Source of the DNA: Borborobacter arsenicus
GTDB taxonomy: Bacteria > Pseudomonadota > Alphaproteobacteria > Rhizobiales > Rhizobiaceae
Direction of reading: 5' to 3'
Length of the DNA stretch: 33,373 nucleotides
NCBI RefSeq assembly: GCF_003934165.1
Contig: NZ_RKST01000037.1
Coordinates: 1 to 33,373 of the forward strand
Shown: positions 18,744 through 26,071 of the stretch, piece by piece
Numbering within the stretch: the stretch's first letter is position 1
Layout of the letters: every line of letters starts with the position of its first letter
Notes under the pieces: model-generated
Database searches by the model: none
What the model was told of the DNA's origin: nothing
Seen by the model: only the letters and a program-made list of their open reading frames with translations
Program-made: the position numbers and the translations under genes

Positions 18744-18873
18744 TGCCAGTTGCCGCTAATGAACGCTGTGATCGCCCCTGCGGATTACTGTAGCAGTTTT
18801 GAATGACAGCGGCTCTCGACCTTGGTCCCAATTCCTTCCGGCAGAACGCTTCCGTATAAGTGCAAAAGGCTCA

Positions 18874-18926
18874 AGAGCGGCGGACGCTCGGATAAATCCG
18901 GGCTGCCGCTCTATCTGTTTGTTTTT
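18874..18926 (+). terminator. Orphan intrinsic terminator
   Basis: AGAGCGGC (18874-18881) pairs perfectly with GCCGCTCT (18905-18912) around an inner CGGAT/ATCCG hairpin. The tail ATCTGTTTGTTTTT (18913-18926) is U-rich on the plus strand. No plus-strand gene lies upstream: the DUF1232 gene reads away and its start is at 18743. The terminated transcript would have to arise within 18744-18873 or read through from the HugZ-like gene. A small RNA is possible. Confidence 0.6.
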
Positions 18927-18929
18927 GCC

Positions 18930-18972
18930 GCATTTGTGCGACGCCAAGTGATTCCACTTGGGCGCAAAATGC
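18930..18972. repeat. Short palindromic intergenic repeat, second type (copy E)
   Basis: A 43-bp element with ends GCATTT (18930-18935) and AAATGC (18967-18972) and an inner CCAAGTGATTCCACTTGG palindrome, followed by GCTCTAGAG. It resembles another dispersed Mesorhizobium-type repeat and differs in sequence from copies A-D. An extended frame of the ArsR gene overlaps it, which argues against that longer start. Confidence 0.6.
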
Positions 18973-19022
18973 TCTAGAGTGCGCCTGCTGCGATGGTGGC
19001 TTGGATCGCAGGCATGCTTGGT

Positions 19023-19054
19023 CTTCCGACGTTATTGCCCCCTAACGTCCGAAG
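19023..19054. promoter_or_regulatory. Inverted repeat, candidate ArsR-type operator
   Basis: CTTCCGACGTTA (19023-19034) and TAACGTCCGAAG (19043-19054) match in 11 of 12 positions as an inverted repeat with an 8-nt centre TTGCCCCC. It ends 20 nt before the regulator's ATG. Both its position and the dyad fit autoregulation by the ArsR-family protein. Confidence 0.5.
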
Positions 19055-19074
19055 AGGAAATTGACTGTGGGGTA

Positions 19075-19392
19075 ATGATGGTTTCCAGACCAGTTTTGAA
19101 GAATGCCGGCGCTGCGGCCAACTTGCTGACCCTTCTGGGAAATGAAAAGCGCCTCTTTATCCTCGGCCTGCTGCTCGACGACGAGATGTCGGTGGGTGCG
19201 ATCGCCGAGAAAGTCGATCTGAGCCAATCGGCCCTTTCGCAACATCTGGCGAAACTGCGCAGCGTCGAATTGGTGGAGACCCGCCGCGACCGCCAGATGA
19301 TCTATTATTCCTGCAATTCGGATGCCGTGCGCCAATTGATGGGCACGCTCGACGGCATTTTTGTGGCTCCGTTGAGTTCGGTGGCAAACTGA
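19075..19392 (+). CDS. ArsR/SmtB-family transcriptional regulator (NolR-like)
   Basis: A 105-aa winged-helix repressor. Two consecutive ATGs (19075, 19078) can start it; a longer frame upstream crosses a repeat and the inverted repeat and is rejected. The core LLTLLGNEKRLFILGLLLDDEMSV leads into the recognition helix of VDLSQSALSQHLAKLRSVELV and the wing TRRDRQMIYYSC. The conserved arrangement, including SQSALSQHLxKLR and RRDxQxIYYS, is close to rhizobial NolR. The metal-site ELCVCDL cysteines of true ArsR are absent (GAIAEKVDL instead), so it is not an obvious metal sensor. The RNA methyltransferase follows after 15 nt and is probably co-transcribed. Confidence 0.88.
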   Translation: MMVSRPVLKNAGAAANLLTLLGNEKRLFILGLLLDDEMSVGAIAEKVDLSQSALSQHLAKLRSVELVETRRDRQMIYYSCNSDAVRQLMGTLDGIFVAPLSSVAN

Positions 19393-19407
19393 TCCAAACA
19401 GGGTCGC

Positions 19408-20220
19408 ATGGATTCTGTTTACATCGAAGATCCGGCCGATCCGCGCATCCAGGCCTATGCGAACATCAAGGAACGCGACCTGGTCGGGCGCCAGGGCCGT
19501 TTCGTGGCCGAAGGCAAGGTCGTGCTCAACATGCTGTTTACGGCCAGGCGCTTTGCGGTCGAATCCGTGCTGCTGCTGGAAAACCGGCTTGCCGGCATGG
19601 AGCGGACGCTGGAGCTTGCCCCGCCCGATGTGCCGGTCTATGTCGCGCCGCAAGCCGTGCTCGACGCCGTCGCCGGCTTTCACATGCATCGCGGCGTGCT
19701 TGCGATCGGTCGCAAGCGGCCGCCAGAACCGCTCGACGACCTGCTGGGCAGCCTGCCGGAACGGGCCCTGGTGGTGGCGCTGGTCGGCATCGCCAATCAC
19801 GACAATATGGGCGCGATCTTCCGCAATGCGGCAGCCTTCGGCGCCGATGCGGTTCTGCTCGATCCGACCTGCTGCGACCCGCTCTACCGTAAGGCGATCC
19901 GGGTATCGGTGGGCGCGGCGCTGAAAGTGCCCTTTGCGACGGCCGAAACGGCCAACGATCTCGTGGCGCGGCTTGCCGCCCATGGCTTTGACCAGTTTGC
20001 GCTGTCGCCGCGCGGCGAGGTCGAATGCCGCGATGCGAGGCGGGGGCAGCGGCTCGCGCTCTATTTCGGCACCGAAGGCGAAGGATTGCCAGGCGCGCTC
20101 ATCGATCGGCTGGAGACGGTGCGTATCGCCATGGCCGCCGGCTTCGACAGCCTCAATGTCGCGGCGGCTTCAGCGATCGCGCTGCATCATTTTTCCGATG
20201 CGGGCGGAACCGGCGTGTGA
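19408..20220 (+). CDS. SpoU/TrmH-family RNA 2'-O-methyltransferase
   Basis: A 270-aa SPOUT-class enzyme using S-adenosylmethionine to methylate a ribose in rRNA or tRNA. The N-terminal ~90 residues form a substrate-binding-like domain (FVAEGKVVLNMLF...HMHRGVLAIGRK). The knotted catalytic domain carries the three motifs: NHDNMGAIFRNAAAFG with the catalytic Asn and Arg, LYFGTEGEGLP, and FDSLNVAAASAIALHHF. The target site cannot be assigned from sequence. The 3' end overlaps the convergent coiled-coil gene by 34 bp. It sits 15 nt behind the ArsR-type regulator. Confidence 0.9.
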   Translation: MDSVYIEDPADPRIQAYANIKERDLVGRQGRFVAEGKVVLNMLFTARRFAVESVLLLENRLAGMERTLELAPPDVPVYVAPQAVLDAVAGFHMHRGVLAIGRKRPPEPLDDLLGSLPERALVVALVGIANHDNMGAIFRNAAAFGADAVLLDPTCCDPLYRKAIRVSVGAALKVPFATAETANDLVARLAAHGFDQFALSPRGEVECRDARRGQRLALYFGTEGEGLPGALIDRLETVRIAMAAGFDSLNVAAASAIALHHFSDAGGTGV

Positions 20221-21395
20221 GCGGCTTGCTGCAGCGCCCTTATGCGGTCGGCAAGGCTGGGGCCTGAACCCCTCTCCTGGCCGTTCGCGCCGTCGAGCGC
20301 CTTGGTGATCGGCGAGTCGGGACCGTCCAGCAGGGCGGTCAGATGCACCACTTCGGCGGCAAGCTGGCTCATCTGCTCGCGCAGGCGGGCGTTTACGGCC
20401 GCGGCTTCGCTATCGCCGGGCGCCCGCTCAGCCTTCAGTTTGCGGTTTTCGCGCGCAAGAACCGTCAGCCGCTGCTCAAGGCGCTCGCGGTCTGCCGAAA
20501 GCTTGGCCAATGCCTGCTCGACTTCGGTATCCGGCACTGCCCCGCCGGGGGTGGGCTCATCGTCGGGGTCCGGCTGCAACCCCGCCTCGCCGCCCAGCAT
20601 GGCCGCCACCGCCTGCCCGGCAACGGAAGCGCGGGTGGAACCGGAATGCTGGTGCGCGGAATTCCGTTCCAGCCGTTCCAGCTTCTCATCGCGGTCGGCA
20701 AGCGTCGACATCATTCGCTCAAGCTTCTTGTCGAGGTCGCCGGCACGTTTCTTTTCCTCTTTGAGCGCCTCGCGGGCGCTTCTGGTTTCCAGCGCCATGG
20801 CCTGAGCGCGCGCATCGGCATCCTTGCGCTGCGCCTTGACATGCAGGATCTCGCTGGCGAGCGTTTCGATCTCGCTCTCGCGCGCCACAAGCTGGATCTG
20901 GCGGCTGCTCGAAGCGAAGCTCGCTTCCTCATAGAGGCGGCCAAGCTGTTCAAGTTCCTTTTCGAGGCGCGACTTCTCCGCCTCGACCTGCGCAAGCTGT
21001 CCGGAAAGCTTTTGCAATTCTTCCCCGCGTTTTTGCAGCTCGGCCGTCATGGAGGCCAATTGCGCTTCCTGTTCGGCAATGGTCGCCGCCTTGTCGTCGC
21101 GCTCGGCACTGAGGGCCTTGATCTCCTCGCGGCGGCGGTTGATTTCGACAAGCTGCATCGCCAACTTCTCGCGTGCCGCCTCGCCGCTCATCTCCAGGCG
21201 CCTGATCGCCATCGCCGCTTCCGCGCGAATCCGGTCCTTGTCGGCCTGGATTTCCTCCTGCGTAAGCGGTGTGGAGGCTTCGATGCGCTTTCGCGTCAGC
21301 CTGGCCGCGCGCCGCAGGAACGCCGGCGTCACCAACATCGCGATGAAGCCGGCACACAGGAAGCCGAGGGCGAAAAACAGGATGGGTTGGATCAC
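20187..21395 (-). CDS. Membrane-anchored coiled-coil protein
   Basis: A 402-aa hypothetical protein. One N-terminal membrane helix (ILFFALGFLCAGFIAMLV, ~5-24) is followed by a basic segment and a very long Glu/Lys/Ala/Arg-rich coiled coil from ~40 to ~245. A Gly/Pro-rich break around ~255-290 precedes a second coiled-coil section and a Pro-containing tail (HTPVPPASEK). The layout suggests a structural or scaffolding protein projecting from the inner membrane. No enzymatic motif is seen. Its last 34 bp lie over the 3' end of the RNA methyltransferase gene on the other strand. Confidence 0.8.
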   Translation of the reverse strand: MIQPILFFALGFLCAGFIAMLVTPAFLRRAARLTRKRIEASTPLTQEEIQADKDRIRAEAAMAIRRLEMSGEAAREKLAMQLVEINRRREEIKALSAERDDKAATIAEQEAQLASMTAELQKRGEELQKLSGQLAQVEAEKSRLEKELEQLGRLYEEASFASSSRQIQLVARESEIETLASEILHVKAQRKDADARAQAMALETRSAREALKEEKKRAGDLDKKLERMMSTLADRDEKLERLERNSAHQHSGSTRASVAGQAVAAMLGGEAGLQPDPDDEPTPGGAVPDTEVEQALAKLSADRERLEQRLTVLARENRKLKAERAPGDSEAAAVNARLREQMSQLAAEVVHLTALLDGPDSPITKALDGANGQERGSGPSLADRIRALQQAAHTPVPPASEK

Positions 21396-21488
21396 GTCAG
21401 TCTATCCAGGCCGCGGCGCTGTGAAGGAACTGCCTCTCTGCCACAGCGGCCCCGGCACGGCAATGTGCCTGCATGAACGAACCGCAGC

Positions 21489-22070
21489 TCAGAATGGGTT
21501 CCAGGTCGGGCCCTGGGTAAGCTTCAGATAGCCGATATTGATGCCGAGCCGCGCGCCGACGCCGGTGCGCACCGGGACCAGAAGCATGTTGCCGTTCTTG
21601 AGCACGGTAAAGCCAACGCCCGCGACCACATAGGCCGAGCCGGCGACACCGCCGAAACGATCATAGAGGCTGGATACATCGTCGAGATTGTAGACCAGCA
21701 TCATGTTGCGCGAGCCCTGGCCGCCAAAGTCCCAACCCAGCGACGGGCCCTGCCAGTAGACCTTATGGTCGCCGGCATTCTTGGTATAGAGCGTGCCCTC
21801 GCCATAGGTGAGGCCGCCGATCAGCGCCCCGGACCCTTCCTCGCCGAGGATATAGCCGTTGGGCAGGCCGTAGGAGGCAAAGATCTTCTCTATGACCGTC
21901 GCCAGGCCGCCGGAAGTGGCGCCGAAAAAGCGATGGCCGGAATCGACGATCTCCTGGGCTGTGTATTCCTGCGCCCGCACCGCCGAGGCCGAGAACGCAA
22001 TCGCGCTCGACATGATCAACAGTGCTGCAAACAGCCGGGAAAGATGCCGGTCAAATAGTCGGGAAAACAT
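21489..22070 (-). CDS. eipA: EipA-like periplasmic envelope protein (DUF1134)
   Basis: A 193-aa protein with an N-terminal signal peptide ending near AVRA-QEY (about residue 33). The mature part is a DUF1134 domain of YSC84-like fold: GHRFFGATSGGLATVIEKIF, GYILGEEGSGALIGGLTYGEG, LGWDFGGQGSRNMMLVYNLDD and GARLGINIGYLKLT. In Brucella abortus this family is EipA, a periplasmic protein needed for envelope integrity and cell division, whose promoter is controlled by CtrA. Here the gene lies 1.8 kb from ctrA and is divergent from chpT, which fits that link. No perfect CtrA box is visible upstream. Confidence 0.85.
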   Translation of the reverse strand: MFSRLFDRHLSRLFAALLIMSSAIAFSASAVRAQEYTAQEIVDSGHRFFGATSGGLATVIEKIFASYGLPNGYILGEEGSGALIGGLTYGEGTLYTKNAGDHKVYWQGPSLGWDFGGQGSRNMMLVYNLDDVSSLYDRFGGVAGSAYVVAGVGFTVLKNGNMLLVPVRTGVGARLGINIGYLKLTQGPTWNPF

Positions 22071-22486
22071 GCTTCCAATCTCCGTCCGGGAGCGATTTCG
22101 CCGACGCCTCTACCCGACGCCGCTCTTGATGGCCGCTTTCAGGGTCACTCAATTCCAGCCCGAATCAGGGTGCACTGGGATTCAGGCCTGCCGGCCGGAA
22201 TGTCGATCTACCCTAGGGCGTAATTCTTTTTCAACCATTAAGCTTCGACATGAAGATGGCCGTTCAAAGGCTGTCCGGGCCGAACGCATGGCAGCATCCG
22301 CAAGGATGCACAGGAAATATCGGTTTTCACCATGCAATGACATGCGCGCATGACGCGCAGGGCGAAAAGCTCGACAGATCGGGAACCATGGACTGTATAA
22401 ATTGCCTGAGAACGGATACGATTCGCATCGAGTGGCGCGGTCATCGATCCGCGCTGATTTTTTGTTGATTTTCGGGGTTTGTTGTC
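22071..22486. promoter_or_regulatory. eipA-chpT divergent intergenic region
   Basis: 416 bp with no convincing gene. It contains three GANTC sites (22162-22166, 22179-22183, 22420-22424), the recognition site of the cell-cycle methyltransferase CcrM. An AT-rich patch lies at 22221-22242 with one TTAA (22238-22241) on the eipA side. It presumably holds both divergent promoters; no strong -35/-10 pair stands out. Confidence 0.4.
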
Positions 22487-23116
22487 ATGGCTGAACTTTT
22501 CTCGCTTTCCGCGCCGGATCTTGCAGCTCTTTTGTGCAGTCGGGTCTGCCACGACATCATCTCGCCGGTCGGCGCGATCAATAACGGGCTGGAACTGCTG
22601 GACGAAGGCGGCGCCGACGAGGACGCCATGAACCTCATCCGCGTCAGCGCGCGCAACGCTTCGGCCCGGCTGCAATTTGCCCGCATCGCCTTCGGCGCCG
22701 CCGGCTCGGCCGGCATGATGATCGATACCGGCGATGCCGAAGCAGTGGCCGCAGCCTTCCTCAAGAACGAGAAGCCGGCGCTGAGCTGGAGCGGCGGACG
22801 CGCTCTGCTGCCCAAAAACAAGGTCAAGCTGCTCCTGAACATGATCCTGGTGGCCAATGCCTCCATTCCGCGCGGCGGCAACATCAGCGTGGTGCTGGAG
22901 GACGTCGAGACCGAGCCGAGATTCAAGATCACGACCAGCGGCCCGATGTTGCGCGTGCCGCCGAAATTCCTCGAACTGCATTCCGGCCAGAAGCTGGAAG
23001 AGGCCATCGACGCCCATGCTGTCCAGCCCTATTACACGCTGCTTCTGGCGCGCGAGGCGGGGATGGAGATTTCCATCCGCGCGAGTTCCGAGGAGATCGA
23101 GTTTACTGTAGCCTGA
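22487..23116 (+). CDS. chpT: Histidine phosphotransferase ChpT
   Basis: A 209-aa cytosolic phosphotransferase that relays phosphate from the hybrid kinase CckA to CtrA and CpdR in the alphaproteobacterial cell-cycle pathway. The phosphorylated histidine is His22 in CSRVCHDIISPVGAINNGLELL (DHp-like helix, residues 17-38). The second half is a degenerate ATPase-like domain (KNKVKLLLNMILVANASIPRGG, then the C-terminal IRASSEEIEFTVA) without a real ATP site, as is typical of ChpT. The length matches the family. The next genes are a receiver-domain protein and, convergent, ctrA, the predicted phosphate acceptor. Confidence 0.93.
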   Translation: MAELFSLSAPDLAALLCSRVCHDIISPVGAINNGLELLDEGGADEDAMNLIRVSARNASARLQFARIAFGAAGSAGMMIDTGDAEAVAAAFLKNEKPALSWSGGRALLPKNKVKLLLNMILVANASIPRGGNISVVLEDVETEPRFKITTSGPMLRVPPKFLELHSGQKLEEAIDAHAVQPYYTLLLAREAGMEISIRASSEEIEFTVA

Positions 23117-23295
23117 GGCTTTCCCCTTACAGGAAAACGTGTTTTTTCAATCGTTTAAAGAGAACTGACAGCAGAACCGATTTTACGAAAACTTTACCCT
23201 GTGGCTTTTCAGCTTCTTTACGCGGAGTGCCTAAGGTCGCGCGCAAACAACCCGGTGCTCCCGGCTCATGCGGGGGAGGCAAGGAGAGGCGGGAT

Positions 23296-23664
23296 ATGAA
23301 GCGTTGCCTGTTCGTCGATGATTCCAACGTCATCAGGAGGGTCGCCAGACGCATTCTGGGCGGCTCCGGCCTGCTGGTGATCGAGGCGGGCACCGGAGGG
23401 GAAGCCATCGACCTGTGCGCTTCCGATATGCCCGAGATCATCGTCGTTGACGGCGCCCTGCCCGACATGCCGAGCATCGATGTGATCCGGCACATTCGAT
23501 CGATCCGCAGCCCGGTCAAGCCGCTGATCGCCATCTGCCTGACGGAGGTCGATATCGGCGCGATCATGCGGGCAAGGCGTGCCGGCGCCCAGGACTATAT
23601 CCTGAAACCTTTCAACCGCGCGCAACTCCTCGACCGGTTCCGCACGCTGCAGGCAGCGGCGTAG
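23296..23664 (+). CDS. Single-domain CheY-like response regulator
   Basis: A 122-aa stand-alone receiver. The ATG at 23296 has AAGGAG (23281-23286) 9 nt upstream; a longer frame from 23227 has no site. The acidic pair Asp8/Asp9 (FVDDSN), phospho-acceptor Asp52 (IVVDGALPDM), switch Thr83 (CLTEVD) and Lys104 (LKPF) are all present, so phosphorylation is possible. There is no output domain. It is not obviously DivK or CpdR by sequence. Its place between chpT and ctrA suggests that it takes or drains phosphate from ChpT; that is inference. Confidence 0.88.
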   Translation: MKRCLFVDDSNVIRRVARRILGGSGLLVIEAGTGGEAIDLCASDMPEIIVVDGALPDMPSIDVIRHIRSIRSPVKPLIAICLTEVDIGAIMRARRAGAQDYILKPFNRAQLLDRFRTLQAAA

Positions 23665-23665
23665 A

Positions 23666-23709
23666 GCAAGTCCAGGCAAAGCGGGGACCGGTTTTCCGTT
23701 CGGAATTGC
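23666..23709. repeat. Short palindromic intergenic repeat (REP-like), copy D
   Basis: GCAAGTCC (23666-23673) and GGAATTGC (23702-23709) end a 44-bp element with core GCGGGGACCGGTTTTCCG. It begins 2 nt after the response-regulator stop and is the same family as copies A-C. Confidence 0.6.
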
Positions 23710-23768
23710 GCAAACAAACAATCCCCAGCCCCGACCATCGGACCCGCAGGCGACCAAAAATAGAAAAA

Positions 23769-23791
23769 CCCGGCACAAGGCCGGGCTTTTT
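23769..23791. terminator. Bidirectional terminator between the receiver gene and ctrA
   Basis: CCCGGC (23769-23774)-ACAAG-GCCGGG (23780-23785) is flanked by AAAAA on the left and CTTTTT on the right, giving a U-tract on both strands. It serves the plus-strand receiver gene and the minus-strand ctrA gene. Confidence 0.8.
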
Positions 23792-23842
23792 CATGAAACC
23801 ATTGCCACGCAATCGGATGCGCGGCTCGAAAACGCGCGGTGA

Positions 23843-24538
23843 TCAGGCGATTTCGCGGATTTCTTCCGGCTCGCGCAACACATAGCCACGGCCCCAGACC
23901 GTTTCGATGTAGTTCTGGCCGCCGGATGCGGCGTCGAGCTTCTTGCGCAACTTGCAGATGAAAACGTCGATGATCTTCAACTCCGGCTCATCCATGCCGC
24001 CGTAAAGATGGTTGAGGAACATTTCCTTGGTGAGCGTGGTGCCCTTGCGCAGCGAGAGCAGCTCCAACATCTGATATTCCTTGCCGGTCAGATGCACGCG
24101 CTGGCCACCGACCTCGACGGTTTTGGCGTCGAGATTGACGATGAGGTCGCCGGTGGTGATGACCGACTGGGCATGACCCTTGGAGCGACGCACGATGGCA
24201 TGGATGCGCGCGACCAGTTCGTCCTTGTGGAACGGCTTGGTCATATAGTCGTCGGCGCCGAAGCCCAGGCCGCGCACCTTGTCCTCGATGCCGGCCATGC
24301 CGGACAGGATGAGGATCGGGGTCTTGACCTTGGACAGGCGCAGCGTCCTCAGCACCTCATAGCCCGACATGTCAGGCAGATTCAGGTCGAGGAGGATGAT
24401 GTCATAGTCGTAGAGCTTGCCGAGATCGACACCCTCTTCGCCGAGATCCGTTGTATAGACGTTGAAGCTTTCCGATTTGAGCATCAGTTCGATACTCTGT
24501 GCGGTCGCACTATCGTCCTCGATCAGCAGAACACGCAT
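23843..24538 (-). CDS. ctrA: Cell-cycle master response regulator CtrA
   Basis: A 231-aa OmpR-type regulator, the length of CtrA in other alphaproteobacteria. The start [10 protein letters not shown] at 24538 is supported by AAGGGG just upstream; an in-frame 14-codon extension to 24580 is rejected. The receiver domain (1-120) has phospho-acceptor Asp51 in [16 protein letters not shown] and LSGMAG and [10 protein letters not shown]. The winged-helix DNA-binding domain (130-225) carries [20 protein letters not shown] and [13 protein letters not shown], nearly invariant in CtrA. It controls replication initiation, division, flagella and methylation genes by binding TTAA-N7-TTAAC. It is phosphorylated via ChpT, encoded 0.7 kb away, and inhibited by SciP, encoded 1.5 kb away. 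Confidence 0.97.
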   Translation of the reverse strand: MRVLLIEDDSATAQSIELMLKSESFNVYTTDLGEEGVDLGKLYDYDIILLDLNLPDMSGYEVLRTLRLSKVKTPILILSGMAGIEDKVRGLGFGADDYMTKPFHKDELVARIHAIVRRSKGHAQSVITTGDLIVNLDAKTVEVGGQRVHLTGKEYQMLELLSLRKGTTLTKEMFLNHLYGGMDEPELKIIDVFICKLRKKLDAASGGQNYIETVWGRGYVLREPEEIREIA

Positions 24539-24996
24539 TTCATTCCCCTTTTCTGCCACCGCACCCTTCTTGCGAACCATGGCGCCGAAGCAGTGGTTGC
24601 CTTAACCGCAGGCTGCCAGCGAATGGTTAACAAATCCTAATTTCGCCTCACAAGCGATAACAGATTTTTTAACCTTCGGCTACACCCTGTTGAATCTAAT
24701 GATGAATCCCAAACACAAATCTTAACGCGTCACCTTAATAAAGACCTCTAAACGATTCCACCGACTCGGTTTGCGGTAGTTAGCCTTCGAAGCTGAATCT
24801 TTACCGCCCCTTAAGTCCTCGCCCGTATGATTAACAATGCCCGTAAACGAATGGTTACCGGCAGCGAAAAACTTTAGGGATTCATTTCCTATAGCGCGGG
24901 CAAACCGGCGCCGCAGCAGGCAATCGGACCTCTTGCGGCCGGTGGGAGCGGTTTGATCCGAGTGAATGGCGTGTACGTGTACGGGAGTAGCGAATC
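24539..24996. promoter_or_regulatory. ctrA-fliJ divergent control region with GANTC cluster
   Basis: 458 AT-rich bp with no gene. Six GANTC sites lie at 24692, 24704, 24754, 24763, 24795 and 24879 (about 190 bp; about one expected by chance). Seven TTAA sites lie at 24602, 24627, 24669, 24722, 24735, 24811 and 24831. One pair is a near-consensus CtrA box, TTTA-CCGCCCC-TTAA (24800-24814), directly abutting the GANTC at 24795-24799. ATGGTTAA (24623-24630) is the TTAACCAT half-site on the ctrA strand. In Caulobacter and Sinorhizobium, ctrA promoters are controlled by CcrM methylation and CtrA feedback, which this region fits. Confidence 0.75.
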
Positions 24997-25374
24997 ATGA
25001 AATCACGTGGAAACCTCGTCAGGCTCAAGCAGTTCCAGGTGAACGAGAAGCGCCGGCAATTGCTGCAGCTCGACATGATGATTGCCGAATTCGACCGCAT
25101 GGCCGGCGAACTGGAATACCAGATCAATGCCGAGGAGAAGAAAGCCGGCATTACCGACACCAATCATTTCGCCTATCCGACCTTTGCCAAAGCAGCGCGC
25201 CTGCGCCAGGAGAATCTGAAGAATTCACAGGCCGACCTCCTGCAGCAGAAAGCAACTGCCGAATCATTACTCGCCGAAGCTGAAGCGGAGCTTTCCAAGG
25301 CCGAAATGCTGGAATCGCGCGACGGCAAGAGCCGCGAGCCCGAAGTCGACAACCGCAGCGCCATGATCGGTTGA
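24997..25374 (+). CDS. fliJ: Flagellar export protein FliJ
   Basis: A 125-aa, almost wholly alpha-helical coiled-coil protein (LVRLKQFQVNEKRRQLLQLD, then ARLRQENLKNSQADLLQQKA) with a conserved middle ITDTNHFAYPTFAKAA. It matches the alphaproteobacterial FliJ family, a soluble component of the flagellar type III export ATPase complex that works with FliI/FliH. Placement divergent from ctrA, with no other flagellar genes nearby, is common in rhizobia and suits direct CtrA control. GGGAG lies a few bases before the ATG. FliJ proteins are poorly conserved, so a generic coiled-coil protein is the alternative. Confidence 0.8.
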   Translation: MKSRGNLVRLKQFQVNEKRRQLLQLDMMIAEFDRMAGELEYQINAEEKKAGITDTNHFAYPTFAKAARLRQENLKNSQADLLQQKATAESLLAEAEAELSKAEMLESRDGKSREPEVDNRSAMIG

Positions 25375-25668
25375 TCCAGCCCGCCCCACCGGCACTGTAC
25401 TGCTACAGGGGGACGGCTTTCCCGCCAACCGTAAGCGGGTGCCATGTCCTTGTTTGGACACGATCTTTTTCGAACTTCGCCTTTCAAAAACCAATTCCGT
25501 CGGCCGATAGACGGCCGACGATCGGCTGTTTGGCTCAGCCCCGGCCGGCTTTCACGCCTCCTTCCCTCTGGCTCCTCCCGATGACTGGAAGATGAACGCC
25601 GGGTTCATTTTTCGTCAATGCGTCGGCTACTAGAACAGCCACATGATTCTAGAGAGAGGGTTAGACAC
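25375..25668. other. fliJ-lipoprotein intergenic region with hairpins
   Basis: About 294 bp with no gene. TGTCC-TTGTTT-GGACA followed by T5 (25445-25470) may end fliJ. CGTCGGCCG-ATAGA-CGGCCGACG (25498-25520) is a perfect 9-bp stem without a U-tract. ATGAAC-GCCGG-GTTCAT followed by T4 (25592-25612) is a third hairpin. The lipoprotein promoter should lie in the last part but is not clear. Confidence 0.4.
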
Positions 25669-25968
25669 ATGAAACGCAAGGCAAGTTTTGCCGCGATCGC
25701 AGCACTGTCGGCGATGGTTCTGGCCGGCTGCTCGGCCACCGACCAGCAGATCAATCGCGCCGGCACCGGTGCATTGATCGGTGCGGCCGGCGGAGCGCTC
25801 GCCGGCCAGGCGATCGGCGGCAATACGAAAAGCACGCTGATCGGCGCCGCCGGCGGCGCAGTAGTGGGCGGCGCCGTCGGGGCTGCGACCGCGCCGCAAC
25901 GGCAGAACTGCCGTTACCAGAGCGTCAATGGCGGCACCTATGTCGCCCCCTGCTCGGACGGCTACTGA
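25669..25968 (+). CDS. Small glycine-zipper lipoprotein
   Basis: A 99-aa exported lipoprotein. The signal peptide MKRKASFAAIAALSAMVLAG ends at lipid-accepting Cys21 in the lipobox LAGC. The mature part contains a double glycine zipper (GALIGAAGGALAGQAIGG, then TLIGAAGGAVVGGAVGA), as in YMGG/2TM glycine-zipper outer-membrane lipoproteins, and a short C-terminus with two cysteines (QNCRYQSV, VAPCSDGY) that may form a disulfide. The ATG at 25669 follows AGAGAGGG; an in-frame start at 25618 would destroy the signal peptide. The role is probably envelope stability. It may act with EipA nearby, but that is speculation. Confidence 0.85.
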   Translation: MKRKASFAAIAALSAMVLAGCSATDQQINRAGTGALIGAAGGALAGQAIGGNTKSTLIGAAGGAVVGGAVGAATAPQRQNCRYQSVNGGTYVAPCSDGY

Positions 25969-25980
25969 CGTAGCATCCGC

Positions 25981-26053
25981 GAGCCCCTGCAAGGGGGCTC
26001 ATCCACCGGCCAGAAACCACACCGCGCGATCGCAAGACTGCGCGGTGCGTTCT
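25981..26053. terminator. Hairpins between the lipoprotein gene and sciP
   Basis: GAGCCCC-TGCAAG-GGGGCTC (25981-26000) and ACCGCGC (26021-26027)/GCGCGGT (26040-26046), the latter followed by GCGTTCTTT. They lie between convergent genes and probably terminate both, the second more clearly on the plus strand. Confidence 0.6.
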
Positions 26054-26071
26054 TTCAGTGTGGGAGATAAT

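Noticed and set aside
18756-18947. 63-codon minus-strand frame
   Set aside because: It covers the orphan terminator and a repeat; composition is not protein-like.
18958-19074. Extended start of the ArsR-type regulator
   Set aside because: It would include a repeat and the probable operator; the family starts near the two ATGs at 19075/19078.
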